DNA of 64,000 bases, from positions 1,984,001 through 2,048,000 of the forward strand of contig JAJQJQ010000010.1 of the NCBI GenBank assembly GCA_028622995.1, read 5' to 3'. Positions within the stretch are counted from its first letter, which is position 1. Each line of letters opens with the position of its first letter. The notes under the pieces were generated by a model. That model made no database searches and was not told the DNA's origin. It saw nothing but the letters and a program-made list of their open reading frames with translations. Of the stretch, positions 45,501-58,319 are shown in pieces. Origin of the DNA: Panagrolaimus kolymaensis (lineage: Eukaryota > Nematoda > Chromadorea > Rhabditida > Panagrolaimidae). The translations under genes were made by a program, and so were the position numbers.

Positions 45501-48057
45501 AGCAAAGAAAAAAATTGAAATGATTCAAAAAAATTGTTTAGCAAAAAAAGAAAAAATTCAATGTTAACGGAGGAAAAAAGAAAAACAAAAAGTATCATAA
45601 AAAATGATGGATAAAGTAAAGTTATAATTTGTAAAAAAAGGTTTGTTTAGTGGAAAAATTGTAAAAGGAGTGATGATTTGACAAGGGTGCAAGTGATAGT
45701 GGTAAGTGAGGGATTATTTTTCGAACCTGCAATTCCAAGACCAAGTTGTTGACCATTTCTACGTTTTAGATACACTTCTGTGGTAGTACTCAATTGAGGA
45801 ATGGATGGATTTGGAACCGATCTTGAACGATAATGATTTTTTGCCGATGAGGATGTTGAAGCTGTATTGGTTGTTGTTGCATCAAGGATATTCGTTTGCT
45901 TTTTGGAATAAGATCCCCTAAAAATGGATAAAAATGACACTTTTTTCACATAAAAAACAAGTTTCGATTTTTTTTATTTTTTTGCAATGAAAAAAGATTT
46001 ATTTTAATTGCCTATCGTTATTGCCTCTCATTAATGTCAAATAAAAGAAAAAGATTACTTACCTTCGTTTAGAAATTGCTACTTCATCGGTTTCATCGTA
46101 ACTTTTAATGTCATCTAAAAAAGGATAAAAAATGATTAATAAAAAAGCATCTCGAATGCCATCTTTAAAAAGCAATAAAAAAAGTTTATATTTTTTAGTT
46201 TATGTCTTTTTTTTTTTACAGAGTGAATGTTTCACTTACACCCTTGACCCAAGGCTTGATGAAAATGAGAGACATGAGAATTTTTAGAGGTTTCTTGAAG
46301 ACGCTTTTTTTGCTTCCAATAATCTAATCTTTGATCTGAATTTTGAGAAATTTCATATATTGGTCGAAGTTGATATGGCTTTCGATGAACATCCACATGA
46401 CGTTCGATGGTTTTAAATCGCTTTTGAAACGCTTCTCGTTCTTCTTCTTCTTTTGGTCTAGGCCGACGTTGGCGACAAACTTCAAAGCAACATGACGATG
46501 ACAAGGCCATGCCGAAAGCAATAAAAAAGAAAAGAGTTATGTTAAACTAACAGAGACTAACTGATTGATTCACAAACGTTAAAATCACACGCGCCCTCTC
46601 TCTTTTTTTAATATTGAAAAAGCTCAATTTTTATGAGTTTTTTATAAACTCCTTCATTCGACTAATAAAACATATACATAAAAATCAAAGGAGAGAAAAT
46701 TTTCTTTTGGTCAACGAAAAGAAGAAAAAATGAATAAAATTATGTATCTTTTTTTAGAAGAAAAAGCAAAAACGTAAAAAATAATACAATAGCTAGCTTT
46801 CGAGCAGCGATAAAACAAAAAGCAAAAAAACAAAATCCTGAGAATTTAAAGTTATTTTTTTTTGTTTTCCCTAAAATGCAACAAAAAAGTGTTGTTTTTT
46901 TATTAGTTCACGCTAAAAGCATTATAAAAAAAAGAGAGACAAGGCGTTAACATCATTTGAGAGCTTCGATCATGTTTAGATTATCTATCATTTATTTTGC
47001 TTGCCGACAAAAAAAATTGAAAGAAAAAAAGGACAAGCGCGCGCTTTGGTTGCCGCCTTGTCTTCTTGCAACAAAATAACTGTTGATCACACCAACAACG
47101 ATGATGGTGGCCGTGAAAAAAAAAACAGAGAGCAAGCAAGCCTTTCCGGAAAAAAGAATATGTCTAATAGAAACTTGTTAAAAGATAGAGAGAAAGCAAG
47201 CTTGTCATCACATTTTGGTGGATGAATTATGGCGGTAATTTTCTCATCTCAAAACATACACATACATAACAATGACAAAGTGCCAAAAATATTGTCAGCA
47301 ACATGGATAAATAAAGAATATTTGCAACAAAAACTTTTTTTAGTTTGTTTGTTTCTAATAGAAAAGATCAGACAAAAAGAAACAAACTAATCAAAAACAG
47401 CTGAGAAAAAAAGAAAGAAATGAATTTGTGATTAAAAAAAGCAAAGTCCACTAAATAGAAAAAAAGCTAACGATGAAAAAGAGTGTGAATAACACCAATA
47501 AATTAACAATTATTTGTTTTTTTAAAAGAGGTGATATCATGTGGTCATAAAAAAAGTATGTATGTTTATATATTTTTATTACCTATTGAATTTCGACGAT
47601 CCAATTCACTTAATTCTATTCGACGTTCGACAGTGCTTATATCAAAATGACTCATGGTTGAAAATAATGATTGTGGAACTCTGTTGCTGCTTGTTTCATG
47701 ATGGTGGTGGTTGGTTGTTTTCGAAAATATTTGATCAAAAATAGGGAATGTTTTTGATGGTAGTAGACGTTCGCATTTTTTGTTTCGTCGAAAAGCCGAA
47801 AACCGCTTCTTCAAAAAATCCGATTTTCCCATAACATTAATCAAAGATGGTTGAGATTTGGAGGAGGAGCGTGAATTCATTTCCAAAAGGGATGAATTAT
47901 GAACGATCATGGATGCATTATCATCAAAGCAAGCCTTTGAATATGCATCATCAATATCTTTCAAATAATCCAATAGGTTAAAATCAAGTTCAAATTCGTT
48001 TGAGTTCGATAAAGGTTCTTCGATAGGTGAAGTCGCTCTTGCACATGATAAAGCCAT
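39531..48057 (-). CDS. GRIP-type scaffold with seven PDZ domains
   Basis: Common exons after an alternative first exon: 46114-46063, 45917-45727, 45067-44977, 44920-44636, 44586-44275, 44227-43871, 43781-43618, 42179-41972, 41914-41775, 41709-41414, 41364-41222, 41159-41008, 40952-40608, 40557-39740 and 39692-39531. With first exon 48057-47583 the product is 1396 codons. PDZ domains cluster 3-3-1, as in GRIP1/2. Loops read GLGI, GFGF, FGLI, GFGL, NLGI, PLGI and FGFS. Conserved blocks include [37 protein letters not shown] and [23 protein letters not shown] anchors AMPA receptors, ephrins and kinesin cargo, so this is expected at synaptic or other polarised membranes. Linkers are Ser-rich. The third-fourth PDZ linker spans the longest intron. 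Confidence 0.94.
42578..42629 (-). CDS. Possible internal alternative first exon of the GRIP-type gene
   Basis: ATG at 42629 opens [17 protein letters not shown] and ends at a strong GTAAGTG donor in phase 1, which matches the acceptor at 42179. It would give a short isoform with PDZ domains 4-7 only. A one-in-three phase match and no transcript evidence keep this tentative. Confidence 0.35.
42869..42891. repeat. (TAAAA)n simple repeat
   Basis: Run of TAAAA units in the long intron between PDZ domains 3 and 4. Confidence 0.8.
46240..46510 (-). CDS. Alternative first exon of the GRIP-type gene (cysteine-rich start)
   Basis: Opens [20 protein letters not shown] and runs 90 codons plus one base to a GTAAGT donor, phase 1, matching the shared exon at 46114. 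Three cysteines near the N-terminus are candidates for palmitoylation, as known for one mammalian GRIP isoform. Confidence 0.7.
47583..48057 (-). CDS. Alternative first exon of the GRIP-type gene (long acidic/Ser-rich)
   Basis: 158 codons plus one base, opening [20 protein letters not shown] and ending RRNSI before a GTAATA donor in phase 1. Adds a long Ser-rich N-terminal region. Confidence 0.75.
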
Positions 48058-48330
48058 GATTACAATATATTTTTCAGCAACCGAATAATAAAAGTCACAT
48101 AATAGCTTTCAAACATCCAAAAATAAAAAAAATTAAAATAAAAAAGATTGAGGCTTCTTCTTTCTTTTTTTTATTCTTCAATTTTTCACATCAAAAGAAA
48201 AAAATTCTTGCGCATAGGTAGCGATATAGTGGACAGACCTTTGGCTTACATCGATGAAGATGACGACGACGACGACAAACGCAGTATAGTAGCTCCGAAA
48301 ATTATATCAACTTGAGTGAGTGAAGCAGTT

Positions 48331-48354
48331 AGTTGGTTGGTTGGTCGGTTGGTG
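48331..48354. repeat. GGTT-type simple repeat
   Basis: AGTTGGTTGGTTGGTCGGTT-like run 0.3 kb upstream of the 48057 start, in presumed promoter sequence. Confidence 0.6.
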
Positions 48355-48921
48355 GTCAAGAAGCTAGTTAGTTAGTTGTTCGTCAACTTTTGAGAGTTTA
48401 AATAAAAAATATTTCTTTTTTCTCCTTCTTTGTTTTCTTATTTCTTCAAAGGTTCGATTTTCCACACAAAAGGGAAGAAAAAAGTAAAATAGAAACAATA
48501 GAAAAACAACATTTTTTCACAGCAGCGGTCACTCAATTGAAGAAAAAAAGTTGAAAGTGTATTGTTGAATAAAATATTGATTAAGAATAAAGTTAGTTAA
48601 GCTGATGGAATTTTATAATAATAAATATACAAATAAATTTATAACGTGTGTTTACACGTTGGATTATAAAAATATGAAATGAAAAATATGCAGGTAAAAA
48701 ATAGTAACTAATAAATAAGAAAGTAAAAAAAATAGATTCACATAAATAAAGTAAAGAATAACAAATGACCTAGAAAAAATAAATCCCCAAGACGAGGAGG
48801 ACCAGAAACAAAAAAGGAGAGGAAAGCCATTATGATATTCGAAACTCTTTTGTTGTTTTGTTTTTTCATGGAAAAGTTTTTTTTCTTTTTCATTACAATT
48901 AATTTTTTTGTACATGCTTAC

Positions 48922-49075
48922 CTCTTGGAGCGTAAATGACCTCATCTAATGCCGCTTTCATTAACCGTATAAGTGAACGATAAAATGCCCTTTTAGCCCG
49001 TTTTTGAATTCTATATACCATTGATCGCCTCCTTTGCTGTTGTTGTTGAGAATCATCATTATTATTTATAACCAT
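48922..49075 (-). CDS. Alternative first exon of the GRIP-type gene (basic)
   Basis: 51 codons plus one base: MVINNNDDSQQQQQRRRSMV onward, a strongly basic stretch (RIQKRAKRAFYRSLIR), ending at AGAG|GTAAGC in phase 1. No N-terminal cysteine, unlike the other starts. Confidence 0.65.
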
Positions 49076-51926
49076 ACCGGTATATTTTAATTTAAAAAAA
49101 CGCTATCTATCTTAAAAATGTATATAAATTTTTAGTTTTTGGGAATGTTGAAAACACGCGAAAGTTGGGCATTCTCGAATTGGCTCAATAAAAAAATTAT
49201 ACCATTGGCATTATTTTTAAGCAAAAAATAAAATGAAAAAAGAAAAAAGTTTGAAATTGTGCCGCTGTTCCGTGTTTACATAATTTTCAAATTTTTCTTT
49301 TTTGAGGAAACTATAGCGTAACGGAAAGCCTTTAGTTAACAAAAAAAATGCACTTTTCTTGCATTTCTTACCATAAAAGTATTGCTGCTTGTTGCTTGCT
49401 TGCCCAAAAAATAAAGTCATCGCCATCGTCTTTTTTGATGGGATAAAAACACATTGTTTGTCTTTTAAAAAATAAATGATGGGACTAGCTGGTAATTTTG
49501 TATAAAAAAATTGAAAAAAAGCTATCTTCTCGCGTTTCAGCTTTCTTTCTTTTTATTTTTTAATGATAGGAAAAAATAAATAAAATAAAAAACATTCTTG
49601 AAAAAAAGCAGCAAACATGAAAATTGAAGAAAATTTGTGGTTTGCATGATTTTTTTTGGATGGGCACAAGATAGAAATAAATAAATTTAATTCTAACCTT
49701 GATGCCAATTGCTTTCAGCAAACCTCAAACAAGCTTTTCCAAAAAATAAAAAAATAAAAAAGATGGGCATACTTCAATTTCCTTACTTGCAAAAAATGAA
49801 GCTTAAATGTAAGTACCAAGAGTAAAATAATGCAATTGGGTTTATGTTGTGACCCTATAATAGATGTAACAACGCGCAATTTTTCAAAAACATGAAAAAT
49901 TTTGTTTTCTTCTGTTTAAATGAGGAAGGGCATCTCCTTGGCTTCTTCCTTCTCCTTTATTTTTTTTTAGTGGAAGCAATTGGCTCAATCCGAAACAAGG
50001 ATTAAGAAGTACTCAACATTGCCGCGAGGCTAGGCTGCTTTTCAATCAACTAAAAAAATATGCATAAAAATTCTATCTCTCTACTCTTCTTTTTTTATTT
50101 ATTTCATTCAAGCAGCTTAAATACATACAATGCTGCCAATTGTCTCAAGGCTTCTTCGTCCTTGCGCAATATAAATTTTTATTTCCATTCCCGTTTTCAA
50201 TTATAGGCATTTAAAATGAATGAAAAAAAATAAATAAAATTTTAGGGGTTTGAATGGCAAAAAAAAAAAATCACGCCCAAAATCTTGGAAACGAAAATCA
50301 AACAAACAACAAAATGACATATTTTTATATTTTTTCGAACACAGAATTTGTCCTCTAACAAATTTTTTTTCAAAGGCTTGTTTTTTTTTTTGTAAAATGT
50401 GTTCTTCCGGATGGTATTTATTATTGCTCAAAAAACCTTGGAGGTCGCAAAAAAAATCTCTTGTTAACAAAATTTTAGACAGGCAGGCAACAACAGCAAA
50501 AAGATAGAAAGCTATCCTCAAATATTTTTTTTCTCCTTAAACCTATAATGTGCGCATGTTTTAATAGCATTTTGTTGTTAGTTAAAAGGGCGCAAGTTTT
50601 TTTTACCATTCTTTTTCAAAGGCGGTTATTATCATTTAAGGCACGAGCAAGAAGACGAGTAATAGCAAAGAAAAAAGCAGGAAAGCAAACAAATATCGTC
50701 GTCATTACATTTCCGGTATTCATGCAACAAAACATAAGAAATCAAAAGAAAAAAAATAAGCATCGCCAAAAGCTGACTCCAACATGCTTTTTTTGGAAAA
50801 GAAGAAACGAGGAAAATGAAGGGCTTGATTTGCAACAGTAAGCATCGTCGTTTCCTAATCCGATGAAAGTCATAATAGGCTTGTAACCAAACACCCATCA
50901 TGACAAATCCGACGACGCCAAATCTCATAAAAATAAATATTGTGATCGACACCAACCAACCACTTTCTTACAGGTTTTTTTATTTTACATAGTTGGAATT
51001 ATATTTCTTTCTTCCGTTCACTTCAGCAGCTTTTTTTCTGTTTCATTCAAAAAAATATATTTGAGATAGATAAAATTGCCTTTGCCTTTCTTGCTTTTTA
51101 TTTTTTAGAGGGTGGTCACGGTTTTTCAAACACAGTATTAGGAAAAAATATCGTTAAATCATCCAAACCAATTTTTTATTTTATTTTTTTTTTGGCCCAA
51201 GGATAGGCGAAGGCCATTTAATTGAGTTGTCAATGAGGTTCTTATACAATATTTTTTCTTTATTTATTTTTTGTGGAAAGAAAAAATAAAATAAATCATT
51301 GTATTGACTTTCAAATTTGGTTCTTTCATTTTTTTATTCTTATTTCCTTTTTAAATTTGCATAATTTTCTTTTTCTTTCGTTCATTTTTTATTTCTTAGA
51401 TTCTTTCCCCTTTTTCATATGGCCCGACGACAAATAAAAAGAGGAAGGAGTGGGATGATGAGAGAGCAGGTGACAAGTATTAATGAGAGAAAGCCAATCA
51501 AGCGATTGCCAAAAAAAGATCCATTGATGCGTATGCTTGAGCAAGACACAATAATATGCCGAAATCAGCCATAAACAAAAAAATAAGTAATTTGTCGCGC
51601 ATGTGTTGCGCATTTTTTGGTATTACAAAAAAAGAAAAGAGAAAGAGGGTGAGAAAAACAAAATGTTTGGCATTTTTCCATTCATAGAAAAAAGGGATTA
51701 GAGCCTGTATTTATTTGGTTTCTCGAACAAATAATGCCAGCACCTTTTTTGCTTGATACTTTATGTAAACCAAAAATGATCATTGTGAAGAGAGAAAAAA
51801 ATGTGTGACGATACTATTCCACCTTTTAAAGAGCCCCTTTTTGTTTAAAGGTGTGGATTTTCATTTTTTTTTTTTTTAAAGTTTTCTAATAAAAAAAGTT
51901 TTTTAAGGTGAGGCCCTTTTGTGAAA

Positions 51927-52166
51927 ATGAAGTTGGGTCAACACTTATTTGGTTTTGCGCGAAAACTCTTTAGAAAAAAAAACTTGACGAAAAGAGAAGA
52001 AATAGCGTCACTATCTAAGACACCAACCAATAATACACTACCATTTGGTCCGATTACGGCTCAAGAATGGCACTTGACGCCCGCTATCAAGAGAGATGGA
52101 TGGATTAAGAAGGTCAAAAAAAGAGCAATAAGTGCAACATTGACAGTTAAAAAAAGTGTGAATTAA
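51927..52166 (+). CDS. Weak candidate small basic protein or remnant
   Basis: 79-codon frame (MKLGQHLFGFARKLFRKKNL..., later FGPITAQEWHLTPAIKRDGW). The middle part is noticeably less AT-biased than the surroundings and reads like a protein, but no family, splice sites or domain could be named. It overlaps the upstream region of a gene on the other strand. Confidence 0.25.
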   Translation: MKLGQHLFGFARKLFRKKNLTKREEIASLSKTPTNNTLPFGPITAQEWHLTPAIKRDGWIKKVKKRAISATLTVKKSVN

Positions 52167-52232
52167 AAAATAAAAATGATTCAAAAGTTTAAAGTAAAAA
52201 TAAAATAATTTTAAAAAAAGTTGTAAACTTAC

Positions 52233-52293
52233 ATCCATTTGTACTGGTTGAGATCACAGATTGCCGATTCGTGCAATGACAATTAAGCGGCAT
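52233..52293 (-). CDS. Distal alternative first exon of the GRIP-type gene
   Basis: 20 codons plus one base: MPLNCHCTNRQSVISTSTNG followed by T|GTAAGTTT, phase 1, compatible with the shared exon 6.1 kb downstream. Two cysteines at positions 5 and 7 fit an acylated N-terminus. Confidence 0.5.
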
Positions 52294-55200
52294 AAATAAT
52301 TAATTTATTTTTATCATTCAAAGGAATTCATTTATATAATAAAAGCAATAAGCAATAACACCATCCCCTAAGGCGTTCAAGCCAAACCAAAACAGAATAG
52401 GAAAATGGAAATAAATAAATAAAAGAATTGAATTGAATCAACGTTGGTGGCTTTTGCTTTCACGGAGAAGAAGTTGTAAGCTGCGCAACAGTTTTGGTCG
52501 TTGTTGTAGTTAGTCGTGTCACCAAAAAAAAGTGAAAAACAACGAAGAAGAAGCTGCAATTGTTTGATTTGTTTGTATTGAAAAGAAAAGAAGACACAAA
52601 AATAAATCTATCTTTGCCAAATACAAAGTTTTTCACAAAAAAAAAATAGTATTACATACAATTGTCTCTTATAAATACACGCTTGTTTGAACATAAAAGT
52701 TCCGGGAAACGAGAAAAGAAGAAAAAAGTCAAGGATGAGAAAGGAATGGAAGGAACGGAAAAACTAATCCCATTGTAACCTCCAAAAAAACAAAACAATC
52801 TTTTTCAATTAGCGTCGCATGGCGCAATTGAAAAAAAAGTAAATGAGCATGGAAAATTGCTAAACAAAAAAACTAATTGTTTTAAAGATACATTAAAACC
52901 GTTAAAAAACAATGGAAAAAAATAAATGAAAAAACAATGATTTGAGAGGGATCTTTTCTTTTTTTATAAAATTGGAGTAGAGATATCTAAAGTACCCCTC
53001 TTCATCACCAGTAAATAAGTAAGTAATAATAATGAAAACACTACCGGAAATAAACCCTTCACTTGACAAAAAAAAAAGTAAGTAAAAAGCAAAGAGTAAA
53101 AAGCGTCATTCATTGAGAAAAATGGGATGGATGAATGATAGAAGATAGAAGATTTTTGGCGCCTGCGCAAAAGAAAAGTAAAAAACAAAGCAAAAAAATG
53201 ATGTACCATATGGCACATGAAATAAAAAAATGTGTTAAAAAAGACATTCATTTTTCAAAATCGGTTTGGCTCCGTAATGACGATGGCATATAGAACACAT
53301 ACATACCAAGGTTCAATGGATACTTTTATTTTTCTCAAAAAAAACATAAATGACTCTGGAGACAATAGAAAAGAGAGAGAAACCCGAGCAGCACACGCTT
53401 GTTTAAATGGCCTTTTTTCATACATAATAAGAACATTGAAATAAAAAAGTGATTTTTTTAAAGAAAAACGAAAAAAATATATATGGGTTGCTTGAGTAAC
53501 TAACGAAAATCGACGATTGTAAGCAGCCACGCGCAGAATCGAACGCGCGCCAATGTTCTTTCATTCATTTATATTTGTTTTTAAGACCGATGTCTCCCTC
53601 TAACAAAAAACCCACCAAATCGGGTGGGTGAGGAGTCTCGAGAACACAACAAAACTTTGCCGTTATTTTTGGAGCTGCTTGGAAGAAAAAAAAGAGGAAA
53701 GGTTTAAAGCCATCAATGGCGCGAAAGACTTTTTTCTTTAATTCTTTTTTTTGATTCTTCGAAAAATATTTATGTACAAAACCATTATAAAAGTCCCGCG
53801 AATATATGTGAGAACAATATGAGAATACATAGACCAAAGAAGAACAAGAAAAAAATGTGACAAGTCAAAAATCAAAGAAAGTGCCTTATTGTGAGTGAAA
53901 AAACCGTTTTTGCAATATTGCAGTTTAATGAATTTTAAATAGAAACCGGAAATAAAAAGTAAAAACTTAAATTTAAAAAGAAAGTAGAAAAAAAATGTAG
54001 GAGAATATGCAAATCAAACATGTGGACGACGAAGAAAAAGGAGAGAAAAAAAAGACTGAATGTATTGAGAAAATTTTTTGACTAAATTTGGCGAGAAAAT
54101 ATAAATAAAAAAGAAAAACTTTACGAGAACAGCGGAACACTCAGAGGTGTGAGTTCTGCTGACTGCTGATTAAGCAACAACCAATTTATAAAGCATTTAT
54201 TTTTTCCGACCACATTATGTTAAGAAAAATTTTTTAGTGACACATCATGGGGAAATAAATACGAAGCGGGAAAACACATTTTTGTAATGGTCAATGAAAT
54301 TTTTTCAAAATAAAAAATGACTCTCAATTTCACAGAAATATGCATGGAAAAATACTTCTGATCAATGACTGATTATATATAATAAGATCAAAAAAAGCAA
54401 GAATTAAAAAAAAAATAAAAAAAGCAGCAGAAATCAAAAACTCCAAGTAAGCTTCATGGAAGGCACTCCAAAAAAAAAATACCAAGAAAAAAACTGTGAT
54501 TGGCGACAGCTTTCGGAAGTCGGTTGACATGGCCATGCCAACTTAAAAAAATACTTTTCGAGTAAAACCGCAAAAAGGCCATTGGAGACTTGGCCTAAAA
54601 CAAAAAACAGTGACATTCCATAATATTTTTTTTTCTTCGTGCGCGAGTTATAATTCCCAAATGATATATCCACAAAAAAGCCAGTTGAAAGCGCCCTGGA
54701 GACAGATTTATTTAAGAAGCATGCAAGCTTCTCCTCTTCATTTTTTCAACAACAAAAAAAAACGCAGAATGTGAGAAATAAAAAAATGAAGCGAAGAAAA
54801 AAATCTCATCGAGTCTCCAAACAACAACGAAAAAAAATAAATTTATCCATTGATTTCAACGAAATTTAATAAAGTGTTTAGGCGCAAATATTCATTCTTA
54901 TTCTTTTCTTATATTTTTTTGAAGCGTGTGCGCGTCTATTCATAGACACTTTGAAGGCGGCATTCAATTCATTTTTTTTATATTTGTATAAAGCATTCCT
55001 CAGGCAAAATAACATTAGAACGAAAAACAAAACAACAAATCTCTTAAAATTTTTAAAAACATTAAAAAAGACACTTAATTTTTTAACAATTATTAAAAAC
55101 CACTTCCATCTTGAAAACACTGTCTGTTCCTTCCATGATGGAAATAAGGAAGTTTATTTTTTTTGGCTGCCGAAACAAGATAAAAAAATAAAAAACATGA

Positions 55201-56649
55201 AAGGCCAATGGGAAAAAAATATATTAGTTTACGATCATTCATTCACTCAGGGAGGTCAAAGTTGGTTGTAAAAATATTTTTTTTGGTATTGGATTAAAAA
55301 GCTTCTGTGTCAATTAAAAAAAGACGATAGAGGGAGGTGAACGACGGTCAAAGTTGTATTATTTATTCGCTGAAATGACCCTTTCATTATATTTTTTTTA
55401 AATGGACGAAGAACGTTCTTAGCAAAATTATACAATACAAAACTCAAGTGAATTGGCTGTAAAAAAATGCGCAAGCATAAAAAAAAATAAAGCGTAGGGA
55501 TGAATTTAACGCAACATATAAGAATTTTAAGTTGGTAAAAAAATGCGGACGTGCAAGTGCAAATGCAAGCAGGTTGAATAAGAAAAAGAAAAATAAGCGC
55601 AACTGTAACGCGTCGCCGACGACCGTTAAGCTTTTTTCAAGAAAATTTGTTGATTATTGCGAGAGCCTTTTTAAGAGATGCAAAAAAGTTAAACAAACCA
55701 TATTCTTCAAGCTTTGCTTGCTTTTTAAGAGAAGCATCCTCCATCATCGTGGTAGTTTTGTTGAATGCGCAATCTCCCTCTTTAAAACTTTTTTTGCTTT
55801 TCTTCAAATACTTAAAAGCAAAAACGCATAAAAAAAAGAGACAATGTAGCATAATTTTGAGGTTATAATTATATTTTTACAAGATCAAACAAGCTGTTTT
55901 ATGAGTTAAATTGCTTTATTTTTGTGGTCACAAAAAAAAATATAAAAAGAAAAATAAATAAATATAAATAATATAAAGAAGCGTTTGTAAAAGATTTTAT
56001 TAATAAAAACGCAATGGTCGAGAATCAAAGAAACAACACGATAATGAATGAATCTCTGTAAAATCATAAGACCGCAACTCAAAGCTTAGTTCAAAAATTA
56101 ATATTACGAAGGGGTTTAAAACCTTTTTTTGAAATATATAAAATTATGAAAAGAGCTATTGAAGCGGGCTAATTTTTAAGAAAAAAAATTTAACGTAAAA
56201 ATTTTTTTTCTCCTTTTATTCAAAAGAAAATGTCCGAAATAGAGCTCCCCTGCTGTGAAACCAAGAACCAAGATTGGACTTAAAAGAGAGGAGAAAAAAA
56301 ATAATGGAGGACAATAGAAGAAATAATGCAGTTACATATTCACAGCTGATGGCATGAACTACTACCACTGAAGCAAGCAGCATCATAAAAATAAAGGTAT
56401 AATTACATAAGCAACATTTTCTTTTTATGTTTTTAACTTAAAAACAGGTGCTAAAAATACTTAGGTTAAAAACCCTTTTTTCATGTTGATTTGAAAAAGC
56501 AATCGAATTTTTTTTTTCATCACTCGAGCCGCCGTCGTTCGTTTTTGCTTCAATTAACTCATTAATCTTGTCAGGTAATTGTTTAATGAAAATAAACGCT
56601 AATGGTTTTTTAATGCATCAAATACAAGTCATGTCACAATTTTAAACTT

Positions 56650-57737
56650 TTATTCGATAATGAACCCGTATAAATCTACTTTTCTTTTATCATATTTAAC
56701 CGCAACTGATTGAGTGTGCCAAACTAATAATTCTCGTTTTTTATCCTGAAATTTTTACTTTAACTTCTGCAAAATTTCATGTTCGTTTTTACCTGAGTAA
56801 ATCCAAAGGGTTCGAGATCTTTCCATTCTAATCCTAGTGATTCTAAAAAGCATGTTTCTGGAGCACCAGCTCCTCGTTTGCATTCCATTCCAAAGTGACC
56901 TTCGGTGGATTTAATAAGATCAAGAGATAACGCAAAACCTGCCATATCTATTGCAAATTTTCGATCGGAATTCCAATTTACATGCCATCCTATGACTCTT
57001 CCTTTCACTACTTTGGGTGCTTCCACAGGAACTCCACCAACAAGTCCAACAGCCCATACTCCTGCTTTTTTAACTTTTCTAATATAATCATCAAATAGCC
57101 TAGTATCATAGGAATTATCATCATCAGCAAAATATACTACTGCTTTATTGCCATTTGTTATATCATTAGCATTTTCTCTTATAAAGTTTAAAGCCATATC
57201 ACGTTGATACCAGCCACGTTCTAAAATTATAATGTAAATTAAAGAAAATTGAGAAATATCTTACTTGGATATCCTGGTTTTGTTTTATAAGCTAAATAAG
57301 CATGAGGAATACTAGAACGCTTTAATAATTTCTTTACAGCTAAAACTGGCATATTCGCATCTTCAATTACAACCCAAAATATATTCGATAATCCATCGAG
57401 AGTATTTTTTAATCTGAAATTACGTATTTTACAGACGCATAAAAAACATATATAAAAACTAAGAACCTTGTCATATCTGCAAAACGAGTAGGTCGACGAT
57501 AAGTTGGTGTAATAATAATTATTTTAGTTTGGCTACTATCTGGCAAAGCGCAAGATAACGAGGTTGAAAAACAATCATATTCTCTGAAAGCATAGTTTTT
57601 TTTACATTCAAAAAAGGTATAAACACTTACTTAAAAGAATAACAACGAAAGAGAAAAAGAAGAAAGAAAAAAAGTAAAATAGCGCTGAACGCTGATTTTA
57701 TCCTAGTTAATTTGATAAAATAATTTGAATGTATCAT
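56650..57737 (-). CDS. GT43 glucuronyltransferase, paralogue 2
   Basis: Exons 57737-57631, 57583-57467, 57413-57265, 57220-56793 and 56745-56650, 298 codons. Type II membrane protein: short basic N-terminus (NYFIKLTRIK), anchor SAFSAILLFFFLLFLFRCY, then the GT43 domain: IIIITPTYRRPTRFADMTRL, NIFWVVIEDA, RGWYQRDMALNFIRE, metal site YFADDDNSYD (DDD at 157-159), FAIDMAGFALSLDLI, the catalytic-glutamate region PETCFLESLGL, and LLVWHTQS near the end. It is closer to the family consensus than the copy at 9369-10366. Golgi glucuronylation of glycans or proteoglycan linker is the expected role; the acceptor is not predictable here. Confidence 0.95.
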
Positions 57738-58319
57738 CTCTCCTAAAAATCTTTGCTTGAAATTAGTGGTAAATATCGTCACTATTTTGGAATAGAAAAT
57801 AAACATCTACAGCTTGTTTTTCTATTTATTATTCCTTTCTTTTAACTGTTTGTAAATTTCAAAAGGTTAAAAAATGCATAACAGCATCTTGGAAGAAAAA
57901 GCTACTCACCTTTAGCAACCAGCATTCTTTTTTTCCAGAAATTTTAAATTATGGCCCACTTCAAAGGGTTTCCTTACTTGCTGTAGTCATTTGAACTATT
58001 GCTTAATTGTGTTTTTTGAAGCAAATAAAAGCAACAACAAAAATGAAAAAAATGAAGATGTAAACATTCACAACTCTCAATTTTACCCGTTTTTAAGTGA
58101 CCTAGATTGAATCCTAAAAAGGATGCGTTTACGTATCATTTTTTTTAATGGAGAAAGAAAGTGAATTAATTAAACGTTTCAAAATGATTTACAATCGATT
58201 TTCACGAATCAGGAAAATAAAAGTGAAAGTTTATCAATAAGAGAGAAAATAATAATAAAAAACGTTTATTAAAGCCAAAGTTTAAAATTTTTACAAAAAA
58301 GAAATTAAAAAAAGTGTGT
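57738..58319. other. Intergenic spacer
   Basis: Promoter side of the GT43 gene and 3' flank of the Toll-like gene. AATAAA on the minus strand (58265-58270) is a poly(A) signal for the latter. Confidence 0.55.

Larger units (their letters stand above)
49076..56649. other. Long AT-rich intergenic/5' region
   Basis: 7.5 kb between the upstream-most coding starts of the PDZ gene and the GT43 gene. Dominated by A/T runs and purine tracts. Supported items are only the exon at 52233-52293 and the weak frame at 51927-52166. A small hairpin CCCACC-AAATCG-GGTGGG lies near 53611. Likely holds promoters and enhancers of the multi-start gene. Confidence 0.5.

Noticed and set aside
50201..50955. Several overlapping 80-107-codon frames on both strands
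   Set aside because: Composed of Lys, Phe, Leu and Ser from purine/pyrimidine tracts; frames on opposite strands are equally long, as expected by chance.
53522..53556. GAATCGAACGCGCGCC, resembling a tRNA T-arm on the minus strand
   Set aside because: No matching D-arm, anticodon arm or acceptor stem could be found at tRNA spacing; best explained as a chance GC-rich hairpin.
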